DNA of 11,480 nt, taken from an uncultured Collinsella sp. Lineage in GTDB: Bacteria; Actinomycetota; Coriobacteriia; Coriobacteriales; Coriobacteriaceae. The notes beneath the pieces were generated by a model that was not told where the DNA came from, searched no databases, and saw only the letters and a list, made by a program, of their open reading frames with translations. Each line of letters opens with the position of its first letter. The stretch's first letter is position 1. The stretch spans positions 1 to 11,480 of the forward strand of contig UQWV01000056.1 in the NCBI GenBank assembly GCA_900544845.1, written 5' to 3'. Shown here one piece after another: positions 1-6,076 of the stretch. Position numbers and translations under genes: made by a program.

Positions 1-89
1 ATCATCGAACCGCCGCAGGCGATCCAAAAGACGTTCTCAATCTTGCCCTTGCGCTCGATAATTTCCTGAACCAGATCGTGTGCGTTCAC
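1..89 (-). CDS. SIS-domain sugar isomerase/deglycase, N-terminal fragment (runs off window)
   Basis: Only the first 29 codons are inside the window. The start is GTG at 89-87, set by a GGAGG at 103-99 with 9 nt spacing. The visible peptide has a short amphipathic helix (HDLVQEIIERKGKIENV) followed by a beta strand and glycine-rich turn, FWIACGGSM. That is the opening of a SIS (sugar isomerase) fold as in FrlB or the GlmS isomerase half. It aligns with residues 12-34 of the complete SIS protein at 6077-7060 (IVADVLSN... VAFVGCGASM), so the two look like paralogs. It lies 144 bp downstream of gntR1 and has its own predicted promoter flanked by repeated sites. The family call is reasonably firm for so short a stretch; the substrate is unknown. 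Confidence 0.75.
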   Translation of the reverse strand, partial: MNAHDLVQEIIERKGKIENVFWIACGGSM

Positions 90-142
90 GGTGATATTCC
101 TCCTTGCGTGGCGGCTTTGAATGACGGCAGCTCGTACCTGCG

Positions 143-162
143 GTCATTCTATGTTGTTCTAT
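143..162 (-). promoter_or_regulatory. Putative GntR1 operator A (tandem decamer)
   Basis: Read on the minus strand this is ATAGAACAAC followed directly by ATAGAATGAC, two copies of a 10-bp unit, so one repeat per helical turn. It abuts the predicted -10 element at 162-167 and covers the expected transcription start, a position suited to repression. The same arrangement recurs at 205-224. Assignment to the adjacent GntR1 is inference from proximity. Confidence 0.5.
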
Positions 163-190
163 TTATAGCACGCACGACGACGTCCGTGAA
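162..190 (-). promoter_or_regulatory. Predicted promoter of the second SIS gene
   Basis: Minus strand: -35 TTCACG at 190-185 (4 of 6 to TTGACA), 17-nt spacer, -10 TATAAA at 167-162 (5 of 6). The start would fall near 155, leaving an untranslated leader of roughly 65 nt before the GTG at 89. It is bracketed by two copies of a tandem-decamer motif, which supports a regulated promoter here. Confidence 0.55.
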
Positions 191-204
191 GCCATTTCAG
201 CAAA

Positions 205-224
205 CTTGTTCTATATTGTTCTAT
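205..224 (-). promoter_or_regulatory. Putative GntR1 operator B (tandem decamer)
   Basis: Minus strand: ATAGAACAAT followed directly by ATAGAACAAG. It matches operator A at 16 of 20 positions and is offset from it by 62 bp, close to six helical turns. It lies upstream of the predicted -35 and 9 bp after the end of gntR1. The same-face spacing would allow cooperative binding or a small loop; that part is inference. Confidence 0.5.
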
Positions 225-233
225 CTATGGACG

Positions 234-989
234 TTAGATGTCGAACACGTAGCGCGAGCCCACGATCTTTTGGCGTCCGAGCAGCAAGGGCCGCTCGTCC
301 TCATCGGTAAAGTACGCCTCCATATAAAAGAGCGGCTCGCCGACCGGTACCTCCAGCAGCGAGGCCGCCTGAGCATCGGCGAGCGCAATCTCCACGGTAC
401 AAGGGTCGGACTTGAGCGGCGCGCGGCCCGAATGCTCGGCAACGAGTGCAAAGATGGAATTGTCCGTGAGGTCCTTGTCGGCAAGCGTCTGCAGGTAGGA
501 ATGGTCGGCCAGCACAAAGGCGTTGTTCTCGAGCATGACGGGCACGCCGTCTGCCGTGCGCACGCGCTCGACAACGATGAGCTCGCAGCCGGGTTCCACC
601 CCAAAAAACGCCGCGTCCTCGCGCGTCGCCGCAACCACCGTGCGCGACACCAGGTGTGCTCCGGCCACCATGTCGTTGGCAGCGCAACCCTCGGAAAAGC
701 TCTGTACGTCACCCTTCTGGCGAATCTTGCGCTTGAGCTTGGGAGCGCACACAAAGGTACCCCTCCCCTGCTGGCGGTTGAGATACCCCGCGCGCGACAG
801 CTCCTCGATGGCGCGGCGCACGGTGACGCGCCCCACGCCGTAAGACTTCGCAAGCTCCATCTCGGAAGGAATGCGCGAGCCGGATGCGTACACGCCGCGC
901 GCGATCTCGCCCTTTAGGTCGTCCATAACCTGCTGGTACAGCGGCACGGCGGACACCTCAGTGCGCTCGGTTTTATCGTCGGATGCCAT
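234..989 (-). CDS. GntR family transcriptional regulator, HutC/UTRA type (GntR1)
   Basis: This is a 251-residue DNA-binding repressor with an effector-binding C-terminal domain. Residues 16-80 form the winged helix-turn-helix, with PLYQQVMDDLKGEIARG, then IPSEMELAKSYGVGRVTVRRA and the wing QQGRGTFV. Residues about 100-247 form the UTRA ligand domain, which in this subfamily usually senses a phosphorylated sugar or related metabolite. The length is normal for the family. The ATG at 989 starts only 2 nt after the recQ stop, and its GGAG (1000-997) lies inside recQ, so translation is probably coupled to recQ. It is clearly paralogous to GntR2 (3241-3960); both share the C-terminal VGSRYV block and the VRTADG block. 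Its likely target is the downstream SIS gene, through the tandem decamers at 143-162 and 205-224. No terminator is visible after it. Confidence 0.93.
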   Translation of the reverse strand: MASDDKTERTEVSAVPLYQQVMDDLKGEIARGVYASGSRIPSEMELAKSYGVGRVTVRRAIEELSRAGYLNRQQGRGTFVCAPKLKRKIRQKGDVQSFSEGCAANDMVAGAHLVSRTVVAATREDAAFFGVEPGCELIVVERVRTADGVPVMLENNAFVLADHSYLQTLADKDLTDNSIFALVAEHSGRAPLKSDPCTVEIALADAQAASLLEVPVGEPLFYMEAYFTDEDERPLLLGRQKIVGSRYVFDI

Positions 990-991
990 CG

Positions 992-2974
992 TTATGCTCC
1001 ATTCCGTGCATGCTCGGACTCAAACTCTTCAATCGCCGCCATAAACTGCTCGCCAAAGGCATCGGCCTTTTTCTCGCCAATACCGTTGACCTGGATAAGC
1101 TCGTCGCGTGTCTGAGGTCGTAGGCGGCACAGGCCGCGCAGGGCCTTGTCAGAGAAGACCATGTACGGCGCCATCTCCAGCTCGGTCGAAATCTCCTTGC
1201 GCAGGGCACGCAGGCGCTCGAACAGCTCGGCATCGTCACCCACGCGCGGGCGCTGATCTAGCTCGGCCTCCTCACGCAGCAGATCCACCGCGCGGCGGGC
1301 ACGGGCCGAGGCCTTGTGCTTGGACGCACGACGCTTAACGGTAAAGGCAAACGCCTCATCCTCGACCTCGGCGGCACGCGGGCCCAGCCCCACGACCGGG
1401 TACTGCCCCTGCGAGGCGGCCAAGTAACCGCGGCCGCACAGCTGGCCGATGATGTCCTTGATGCGCCCGACCGATTCGCTCGACAGCTCACCGTAGCCGC
1501 GGTCCTCGTCCAGATGCATCTGGCGAATGCGCTCGGTGTTGCCGCCGTGAAGCACGTCGGCGATGAGCGACTTGCCAAAGCGCATGGGTCGCGTGGCCAC
1601 ATAGCGCACAGCGGCGCGGGCCATATCGGTGACGTCCTCGACCTCGAACTGCGTGAGGCAGTTGCTGCAGTTGCCGCAGCCCTCGGCCTCGTCCGTGGCG
1701 GTGGCGCCCGCACCAGCCGCGGCAGCATGCTCGGCCGCGGCCTCGTCGCCAAAGTAGCGCAACATATATTCGCGCAGGCAGCCGGTGGTATTGCAATAGC
1801 CCTCCATCTGGCTGAGCAGACGATATCGATTCTGGAGCGCCCACGCGCGCTGCTCGTCGTCAAGCGCCTCATCGGCGGCATCGCCGCGGTCGATTAAAAA
1901 GCGGCGCATGCGAAAATCGTTACCGTTCCACAGCAAGTGGCAGCTTGCCGGGTCGCCATCGCGACCGGCGCGACCTGCCTCTTGGTAGTAGGCCTCGATG
2001 CTCTCGGGCACGTTGTTATGAATCACGTAGCGCACGTTGGGCTTGTCGATACCCATGCCAAAGGCATTGGTGGCAACCATCACCTGAATATCGTCGTCGA
2101 TAAAGGCGCGCTGGCTTTGACGACGGGCGTCGTTGCCCATGCCGGCATGGTAGCGGCCAACGCGAATGCCGCTGGGGCCCAGCGCCTCGGCAAGCTCGCC
2201 TGCCAGCGCATCGACCGTCTTGCGGGTCGAGCAATACACGATGCCGCTCTCGCCCGAATGCGCAATCACATAGTCGCGCACCCAGGCGGTCTTGGCCTTG
2301 TCGCCCATCTCCTCGCAACCAAAGTAGAGGTTCTTGCGATCGAAGCCCGTTACCACCGTCGCGGGGTTTTGCAGGCCGAGCATTTGCTGAATGTCCGCGC
2401 GCACACGCTCGGTCGCCGTAGCGGTAAAGGCTGCCACGATAGGGCGCTGCGGCAGGGAATCGATGAACTCGCGAATCTGCAGGTAGGCGGGGCGGAAATC
2501 CTGGCCCCATTGGCTCACGCAGTGGGCCTCGTCAATGGCCACGAGCGGCACGCCGATGCCGCCTTCGGCCGCAGCTTCCTGCGCAAAGGCCAAAAAACGC
2601 GGCTCAAGCAAGCGCTCGGGCGCCACGTACATAAGCTGGTAGCGGCCCTCGCGCGCCCGCTTGAGCACGGTGTTTTGCTGGGCCGGGGTAAGGCTGGAGT
2701 TGAGATAGCTGGGTCGCGCACCCGCCGCGAGCAACGCACGGGTCTGGTCCTCCATAAGCGACAGCAGCGGACTCACCACAAAGGTGATGCCGGGCAGCAT
2801 GAGCGCGGGCACCTGGTAGCAAATGGACTTGCCGGCGCCCGTGGGCATAACACCCAACGCATCGCGACCGGCAAGGATCGCATCGACCATGCGGTCCTGT
2901 CCCGGGCGAAACGAGGTGTAGCCAAAATAGGCGCCGAGCGTGTCGAGCGCCATCTGCTGCATGCTATCGGTCAT
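992..2974 (-). CDS. recQ: ATP-dependent DNA helicase RecQ
   Basis: This 3'-5' DNA helicase of recombination and replication-fork repair is 660 residues long, against about 610 for E. coli RecQ. Motif 0 is FRPGQ (22-26), Walker A is MPTGAGKS (43-50), and motif II is DEAH (148-151). The aromatic-rich loop SQWGQDFRP follows at 154-162, motif III is TATAT (184-188), and motif VI is QEAGRAGRDG (331-340). The RQC zinc site uses C399 plus C433, C436 and C439. An Ala-rich stretch at about 411-430 separates the first cysteine from the cluster and explains part of the extra length. A winged-helix region follows, and an HRDC domain covers about 580-655. The aromatic loop has Gln158 where E. coli has His. 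The start is ATG 2974 with AGGAA 5 nt upstream. The stop is 2 nt before gntR1, an unusual pairing for recQ. Confidence 0.98.
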   Translation of the reverse strand: MTDSMQQMALDTLGAYFGYTSFRPGQDRMVDAILAGRDALGVMPTGAGKSICYQVPALMLPGITFVVSPLLSLMEDQTRALLAAGARPSYLNSSLTPAQQNTVLKRAREGRYQLMYVAPERLLEPRFLAFAQEAAAEGGIGVPLVAIDEAHCVSQWGQDFRPAYLQIREFIDSLPQRPIVAAFTATATERVRADIQQMLGLQNPATVVTGFDRKNLYFGCEEMGDKAKTAWVRDYVIAHSGESGIVYCSTRKTVDALAGELAEALGPSGIRVGRYHAGMGNDARRQSQRAFIDDDIQVMVATNAFGMGIDKPNVRYVIHNNVPESIEAYYQEAGRAGRDGDPASCHLLWNGNDFRMRRFLIDRGDAADEALDDEQRAWALQNRYRLLSQMEGYCNTTGCLREYMLRYFGDEAAAEHAAAAGAGATATDEAEGCGNCSNCLTQFEVEDVTDMARAAVRYVATRPMRFGKSLIADVLHGGNTERIRQMHLDEDRGYGELSSESVGRIKDIIGQLCGRGYLAASQGQYPVVGLGPRAAEVEDEAFAFTVKRRASKHKASARARRAVDLLREEAELDQRPRVGDDAELFERLRALRKEISTELEMAPYMVFSDKALRGLCRLRPQTRDELIQVNGIGEKKADAFGEQFMAAIEEFESEHARNGA

Positions 2975-3005
2975 GGTTTCCTAACGTCCAAGTCATCTGC
3001 CGCCG

Positions 3006-3011
3006 ATTATA
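3006..3011 (-). promoter_or_regulatory. Possible recQ -10 element
   Basis: The minus strand has a perfect TATAAT at 3011-3006, 31 nt upstream of the recQ ATG, implying a start near 2999 and a short leader. No convincing -35 sits 16-18 nt further upstream because that region is GC-rich, so this is a weak call. Confidence 0.4.
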
Positions 3012-3073
3012 CGCCGCCACGCGGACCGGTGCCGCGCGGCTGCCGGCCACGGGCGATGCAATCCAAGGCGAAC

Positions 3074-3167
3074 GAGCGTGGATTTTTGGACACTTTCCGG
3101 ATGAGCGTGGATAATCTCCCACTTTAAGCCCGTCACCAAGCAAAAAACGGGAGATTTTCCACGCTCA
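3074..3167. repeat. Composite direct/inverted repeat upstream of recQ
   Basis: GAGCGTGGA occurs at 3074-3082 and 3103-3111, and inverted at 3158-3166. The first two sit in 25-bp units with a 29-bp period that also share CACTTT. The second and third form a 19-bp inverted repeat (3102-3120 against 3149-3167, one mismatch) around a 28-nt loop. The loop contains CCCG and CGGG segments that could pair, and a run of six A. It lies between the gntR2 end and the recQ promoter region and encodes no supported protein. Role unknown: a mobile intergenic repeat or a structured leader/terminator are both possible. Confidence 0.7.
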
Positions 3168-3208
3168 TTCTGCAGATTGCCGCTTAGGGGCGTTTACAGC
3201 GTCGAGCC

Positions 3209-3235
3209 GTTGCGCGGTTTGGAAAACCGCGCAAC
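3209..3235 (-). terminator. Stem-loop after gntR2, terminator candidate
   Basis: A perfect 12-bp stem, GTTGCGCGGTTT paired with AAACCGCGCAAC, closes a 3-nt loop and begins 6 nt after the gntR2 stop. It is GC-rich and well placed to end the gntR2 transcript. There is no T tract on either side, so it is not a textbook intrinsic terminator. It could instead be an mRNA 3' end stabiliser. Confidence 0.5.
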
Positions 3236-3240
3236 TAGAG

Positions 3241-3960
3241 CTACATAACCATGACGTAGCGGCTACCCACGTAGTACTGCTTACCCATCAGAACCGGCTC
3301 GCCATTGGGACCGGTAAAGCTGGCACGCAGGTTGAGCAGCGGATCGTGCGGAGCAATGCCCAACTCGGCCGCCTGCTCGGTATTGGCACGAACGGCCTCG
3401 ACCGTGCGGTAGCCAACCGAGACAATCGGCGTTCCGCCAACACGCTCGACCTCGGCAAAAATCGACTTGTCCTCAAGATCGGCCGTCAACAGCTCACGGT
3501 AGGCGTCAAACGGCACAAAGATGTTCTCCTCAAAGATGGGCTCGCCGTCGGCTGTACGCACGCGCTTAATATGCAGCAGCAGCGCGTCCTTTTGCAGGCC
3601 AAAGAACTCCATCTCGTTTTGACGTGCCGGCACAATCTGGCGATCGACCACATGCGCGCCCGCCTTCATGCCGTTGCTGGCACACAGCGCGGTAAACGTC
3701 TGCAGCGTCGAAGCGTGGAACTGACGATTGATGTGCGGCGTGGAGACAAAGGTACCACGGCCCTGCTGCTTAACCAGGTAGCCATCGGAGCACAGCTCCT
3801 CGACGGCGCGGCGCACCGTAATGCGGCTCACGTCGTACTGCTCGGCTAGCTCAAGCTCGGACGGAATACGCTCCTTGGGTGCATAAACACCTTTCTCGAT
3901 CGCATCCTTGATTTCATCGTAAATCTGCTGGTAAAGCGGTGCATTTTTGGGCGCGGGCAT
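3241..3960 (-). CDS. GntR family transcriptional regulator, HutC/UTRA type (GntR2)
   Basis: This 239-residue regulator has its winged helix-turn-helix at 8-72: PLYQQIYDEIKDAIEKG, RIPSELELAEQYDVSRITVRRA, then the wing KQQGRGTFV. The UTRA effector domain is at about 85-235. It shares layout and many blocks with GntR1 (GAHVVDR, KRVRTADGEP, VGSRYV), but its recognition helix differs (DVSRITVRRA against GVGRVTVRRA), consistent with a different operator. The ATG at 3960 has only a weak upstream purine stretch (AAGAGTGA). It is monocistronic by appearance: the YitT terminator lies upstream and a strong stem-loop follows. A 13-bp ACGT-N5-ACGT motif at 3998-4010 recurs before the PTS operon and the permease gene, so I infer autoregulation plus control of those two units. 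The ligand is unknown, plausibly a phosphorylated sugar from the PTS. Confidence 0.94.
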   Translation of the reverse strand: MPAPKNAPLYQQIYDEIKDAIEKGVYAPKERIPSELELAEQYDVSRITVRRAVEELCSDGYLVKQQGRGTFVSTPHINRQFHASTLQTFTALCASNGMKAGAHVVDRQIVPARQNEMEFFGLQKDALLLHIKRVRTADGEPIFEENIFVPFDAYRELLTADLEDKSIFAEVERVGGTPIVSVGYRTVEAVRANTEQAAELGIAPHDPLLNLRASFTGPNGEPVLMGKQYYVGSRYVMVM

Positions 3961-3974
3961 ATCTGATCACTCTT

Positions 3975-3990
3975 ATCGAAATATCGAAAT
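3975..3990 (-). repeat. Tandem 8-mer in the gntR2 leader
   Basis: ATCGAAAT occurs twice in direct tandem (3975-3982 and 3983-3990), just upstream of the gntR2 start codon. It may be a second regulatory site or a chance AT-rich repeat; nothing else in the window matches it. Confidence 0.3.
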
Positions 3991-3997
3991 AACTAAT

Positions 3998-4010
3998 ACG
4001 TATATAACGT
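3998..4010 (-). promoter_or_regulatory. Putative GntR2 operator at its own gene
   Basis: ACGTATATAACGT, that is ACGT-N5-ACGT with an AT-rich centre, lies 37 bp upstream of the gntR2 ATG. The same 13-bp layout is found at 9894-9906 and 11165-11177. GntR proteins of this subfamily typically bind short sites of GT-N-AC form, which this contains (GTATATAAC). Assignment to GntR2 is inference from its presence in front of the regulator gene itself. Confidence 0.5.
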
Positions 4011-4052
4011 CTAGTTTCATGTTACCTCATAATGATAAAACGATACACCCTC

Positions 4053-4096
4053 CCTACCAAAAAGCGACAGCTTCATTTTGGTAGGTTTTATCTGGG
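4053..4096 (+). repeat. 44-bp intergenic hairpin repeat, copy 1
   Basis: CCTACCAAAA pairs perfectly with TTTTGGTAGG around a 13-nt loop, and the loop can form an inner AAGC-GACA-GCTT stem. The stem is followed by TTTTATCTGGG. It matches the element at 5932-5975 at 40 of 44 positions in the same orientation. Both copies lie between genes, downstream of a terminator on the minus strand. On the plus strand it resembles stem plus T-tract. Confidence 0.75.
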
Positions 4097-4138
4097 AAAA
4101 CGAAAGCCCCTCGAAAGCAGCGAGGCTTTCGAGGGGCT
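4097..4138 (-). terminator. Intrinsic terminator of the YitT-family gene
   Basis: AGCCCCTCGAAAGC (4105-4118) pairs perfectly with 4125-4138 around a 6-nt loop. On the minus strand the stem is followed by TTTCGTTTT. It lies 41 nt after the stop at 4180 and precedes gntR2, so it separates the two transcripts. Confidence 0.85.
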
Positions 4139-4179
4139 CATACGGAAGGGTTGCGCCAGGCCGGCAAAATGCCAATACC

Positions 4180-5187
4180 CTACCTGCCGTCGTCCTGCTG
4201 CAGGCTGTCCTGCTCGCTGAGGCGCGCCTGCCTGCTGGCCATGCGCGCGGGCTTGTCGGGATCAGGTACGGCCGTGGGCATGGGCTCGTCGACATGACCG
4301 CCCCACCAGCCGCCCACAAAGTTGAGCGTGTGAAACACATTGATCACGGCACCGGAATCAATGTCGCACACCAGCTTGATAATGTCCTGACTCTCGTAGG
4401 TCGAGACAACGGCGTGCAGCAGGTACATCTTCTCGCGGCTGTATCCGCCGATGACCTCGGCGCAGCTAATGCCGTGCTGAAAATGGTCAACATAGGCGGT
4501 CATGACCTCGTTTGCCTTGCGCGTCGTGATCTGCAGCGTCACGCGGTCGTACCGACGATAGAAGCTGTCGATGGTCTTGGTCGAAATAAACTGGAACACG
4601 ATGGAGTACGCCGCATTGTCCCAGCCAAACATAAAGCCAAAGATCGCCAGGATAAAGCAGTTGAAACCAAAGATGACGCCCCAGATGGTCTTGCCCGTGT
4701 GGTTGGAGACCCACAGCGCGATAAAGTCGGTGCCGCCGGTGGATGCGCCGGACTTGAGCGCGATGGCAGCGCCCAGGCCCGAGACCACGCCGCCAAAAAT
4801 GATGAGCATGATCTTGTCGCCCAAAAACGGGGCGAAGTGAAAGACGTTGAGGAACAGCGACGAGAGCACGACCTGCATCATCGAGAAGATGACGAAGCGT
4901 TTGCTAATGCCGCTCCAACATAGGAGCGCCACGGGGATGTTAAGCGCAAGCATACCGAGCGAGATGTCGATGTGAACGCCGCCGAGCGAGGTAACGCGAT
5001 CGAGCAGGACCGCGACGCCGGTGAGACCGCTCGGAAGCAGGTCGGCGGGCCGAATGAACGCCTGGATCAGAAATGTCTGGAGAACAGCGGAAATGGTGAC
5101 CGCCACGACGGTGATGGCGCGGCGGACGATGGTGAGACGGCCGAGCACGAGCACGCGATCCGTGAGCTGATCGATGGCGTTCGCCAC
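4180..5187 (-). CDS. YitT family membrane protein (DUF161 plus DUF2179)
   Basis: This 335-residue integral membrane protein is of the YitT family, whose transport or other role is not established. Hydrophobic segments run from about 24 to 205, with family hallmarks P-x-GLTG (52-57) and GASTGGTDFIAL (147-158). A cytoplasmic DUF2179 domain covers about 213-290 (RVTLQITTRKANEV... GGYSREKMYLLHAVVSTYE). A Pro- and charge-rich tail of about 45 residues after the DUF2179 domain makes it longer than the usual 280-290. The start is GTG at 5187, set by AAAGGAG at 5199-5193 with 5 nt spacing. It lies 99 bp after the HAD gene with a hairpin and a possible promoter between, and has its own terminator, so it is probably expressed separately. 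Confidence 0.93.
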   Translation of the reverse strand: MANAIDQLTDRVLVLGRLTIVRRAITVVAVTISAVLQTFLIQAFIRPADLLPSGLTGVAVLLDRVTSLGGVHIDISLGMLALNIPVALLCWSGISKRFVIFSMMQVVLSSLFLNVFHFAPFLGDKIMLIIFGGVVSGLGAAIALKSGASTGGTDFIALWVSNHTGKTIWGVIFGFNCFILAIFGFMFGWDNAAYSIVFQFISTKTIDSFYRRYDRVTLQITTRKANEVMTAYVDHFQHGISCAEVIGGYSREKMYLLHAVVSTYESQDIIKLVCDIDSGAVINVFHTLNFVGGWWGGHVDEPMPTAVPDPDKPARMASRQARLSEQDSLQQDDGR

Positions 5188-5219
5188 GTAGGCTCCTTTC
5201 GAAGGCAGATATAGTTGTG

Positions 5220-5241
5220 GGGCATGCCCGCGATTGTAGCA
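5220..5241 (-). promoter_or_regulatory. Possible YitT promoter with 10-bp palindrome at the start site
   Basis: The minus strand carries an extended -10, TG-C-TACAAT (5241-5233, 5 of 6). The expected start, about 5226, falls inside the perfect palindrome GGGCATGCCC (5220-5229). No good -35 is present; that position is occupied by the hairpin at 5245-5279. The palindrome could be an operator; this is inference. Confidence 0.35.
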
Positions 5242-5244
5242 TGG

Positions 5245-5279
5245 ACCACCACAAAGGGGACAGGCACCTTCGTGGTGGT
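5245..5279 (-). repeat. GGGGAC-core hairpin between HAD and YitT genes
   Basis: ACCACCAC (5245-5252) pairs with GTGGTGGT (5272-5279) and AAGG (5254-5257) with CCTT (5267-5270), around a loop of GGACAGGCA. The single imperfect position is a G-U pair in the minus-strand transcript, giving a continuous 13-bp stem there. It starts 7 nt after the HAD stop, so it may end or stabilise that mRNA, although no T tract follows. Confidence 0.65.
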
Positions 5280-5286
5280 TTTGCTG

Positions 5287-5916
5287 CTAGATGGCAGATA
5301 GGATGTCGGTCAGGTTGTCGATGATGGTGTCGGCGGCGGACTGGTCCAGGTTGACGCCCTCGTGCGGACGCAGTGCCAGGACGCGGGCGCCGGAACGTTT
5401 GCCAGCCTCGATCCCCAAAGGCGAATCCTCGATAACCAGGCACTCGGCAGGCTCCACCCCCAGCGCCTCCATGGCACGCAGGTAGATCTCGGGGTCGGGC
5501 TTAAACGCGCTGCACTCGTGACCGCTGATGGTGTAGTCCAGCACGCCGGCGATACCGGCAATCCCCACCAGCTCGTCGATCAGCTCGCGATAGGACGAGC
5601 TCGCGATGGCGCACTTCACGCCGCGCTCGTGCAGCTTGCGCATCACCGGCTCCGTCTGCTCATTGAGCAGCTCGGCATACGGAACGGGATGGTCCGGGCT
5701 GTAGACCTGCTTATACTCCACGCGCAGGCGCTCGCGCAGCTCAACATCGTCGGGCACCAGCGCCTCCCAAATGGCAGGCTCGTTAGACCCCGAAAGATCG
5801 GGGATCTCGTCAAAGTGGAACCCTTTCTCTTCCATAAACGCCACGCGACGACGGTTGTAGAACCACTCGGTATCGACCAGCACGCCGTCCATATCAAACA
5901 GCACTGCCTTGATCAT
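5287..5916 (-). CDS. HAD superfamily hydrolase, subfamily IA (beta-phosphoglucomutase-like phosphatase)
   Basis: This 209-residue cytoplasmic phosphatase or phosphomutase has all four HAD motifs. Motif I is DMDGVLVDT (8-16, nucleophile D8 and acid/base D10). Motif II is the serine in IASSS (104-108), motif III is K139 in AFKPDPEIY, and motif IV is IEDSPLGIEAG (162-172). A helical cap occupies about 18-85, as in sugar-phosphate phosphatases and beta-PGM. The reading frame stays open upstream to 6048, but that would translate a hairpin repeat and part of the preceding terminator. The ATG at 5916, with GGAGG 8 nt upstream, gives the canonical MIKAVLFDMDG start. It lies between the SIS gene and the YitT gene and may act on a sugar phosphate, but the substrate cannot be read from sequence. 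Confidence 0.93.
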   Translation of the reverse strand: MIKAVLFDMDGVLVDTEWFYNRRRVAFMEEKGFHFDEIPDLSGSNEPAIWEALVPDDVELRERLRVEYKQVYSPDHPVPYAELLNEQTEPVMRKLHERGVKCAIASSSYRELIDELVGIAGIAGVLDYTISGHECSAFKPDPEIYLRAMEALGVEPAECLVIEDSPLGIEAGKRSGARVLALRPHEGVNLDQSAADTIIDNLTDILSAI

Positions 5917-5922
5917 ACGCAT

Positions 5923-5930
5923 CTCCTCCC
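5923..5930 (-). promoter_or_regulatory. Ribosome binding site deciding the HAD start
   Basis: GGGAGGAG (5930-5923). It is 2 nt from an in-frame ATG at 5922, too close, but leaves 8 nt between GGAGG and the ATG at 5916, which is therefore the chosen start. Confidence 0.75.
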
Positions 5931-5931
5931 A

Positions 5932-5975
5932 CCTGCCAAAAAGGGACAGGTTTATTTTGGTAGGTTTTATCTGGG
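5932..5975 (+). repeat. 44-bp intergenic hairpin repeat, copy 2
   Basis: CCTGCCAAAA pairs with TTTTGGTAGG (one G-U pair on the plus strand) around AGGGACAGGTTTA, followed by TTTTATCTGGG. It is 40 of 44 identical to 4053-4096. It sits directly before the HAD ribosome binding site, so it is part of any transcript starting upstream of that gene. Confidence 0.75.
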
Positions 5976-6010
5976 GTTTTGCGACGCGACGGATACGCCC
6001 TCCCCAAAGC

Positions 6011-6043
6011 AAAAAAGGGGACGGGGCGCAAACCCCATCCCCT
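6011..6043 (-). terminator. Intrinsic terminator of the SIS gene
   Basis: On the minus strand AGGGGATGGGG (6043-6033) pairs with CCCCGTCCCCT (6026-6016) with one G-U pair and a 6-nt loop, and the stem runs into a TTTTTT tract (6016-6011). It starts 33 nt after the SIS stop and cleanly ends the PTS/SIS transcript before the HAD gene. Confidence 0.9.
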
Positions 6044-6076
6044 CTCAATCAACCCGTAAGGTCCACTTACTTGTGA

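Noticed and set aside
1937..3127. Long plus-strand open frame opposite recQ
   Set aside because: It is the antisense shadow of recQ in GC-rich DNA; low-complexity His/Ala/Arg composition and no family motifs. The same holds for the other plus-strand frames opposite the PTS and SIS genes.
3209..3235. Textbook intrinsic terminator for gntR2
   Set aside because: The stem is excellent but no T tract follows in either direction, so I kept it only as a candidate.
5917..6048. N-terminal extension of the HAD protein by 44 residues
   Set aside because: It would translate the 44-bp repeat and part of the SIS terminator; a good RBS places the start at 5916, where the HAD motif begins at the usual distance.
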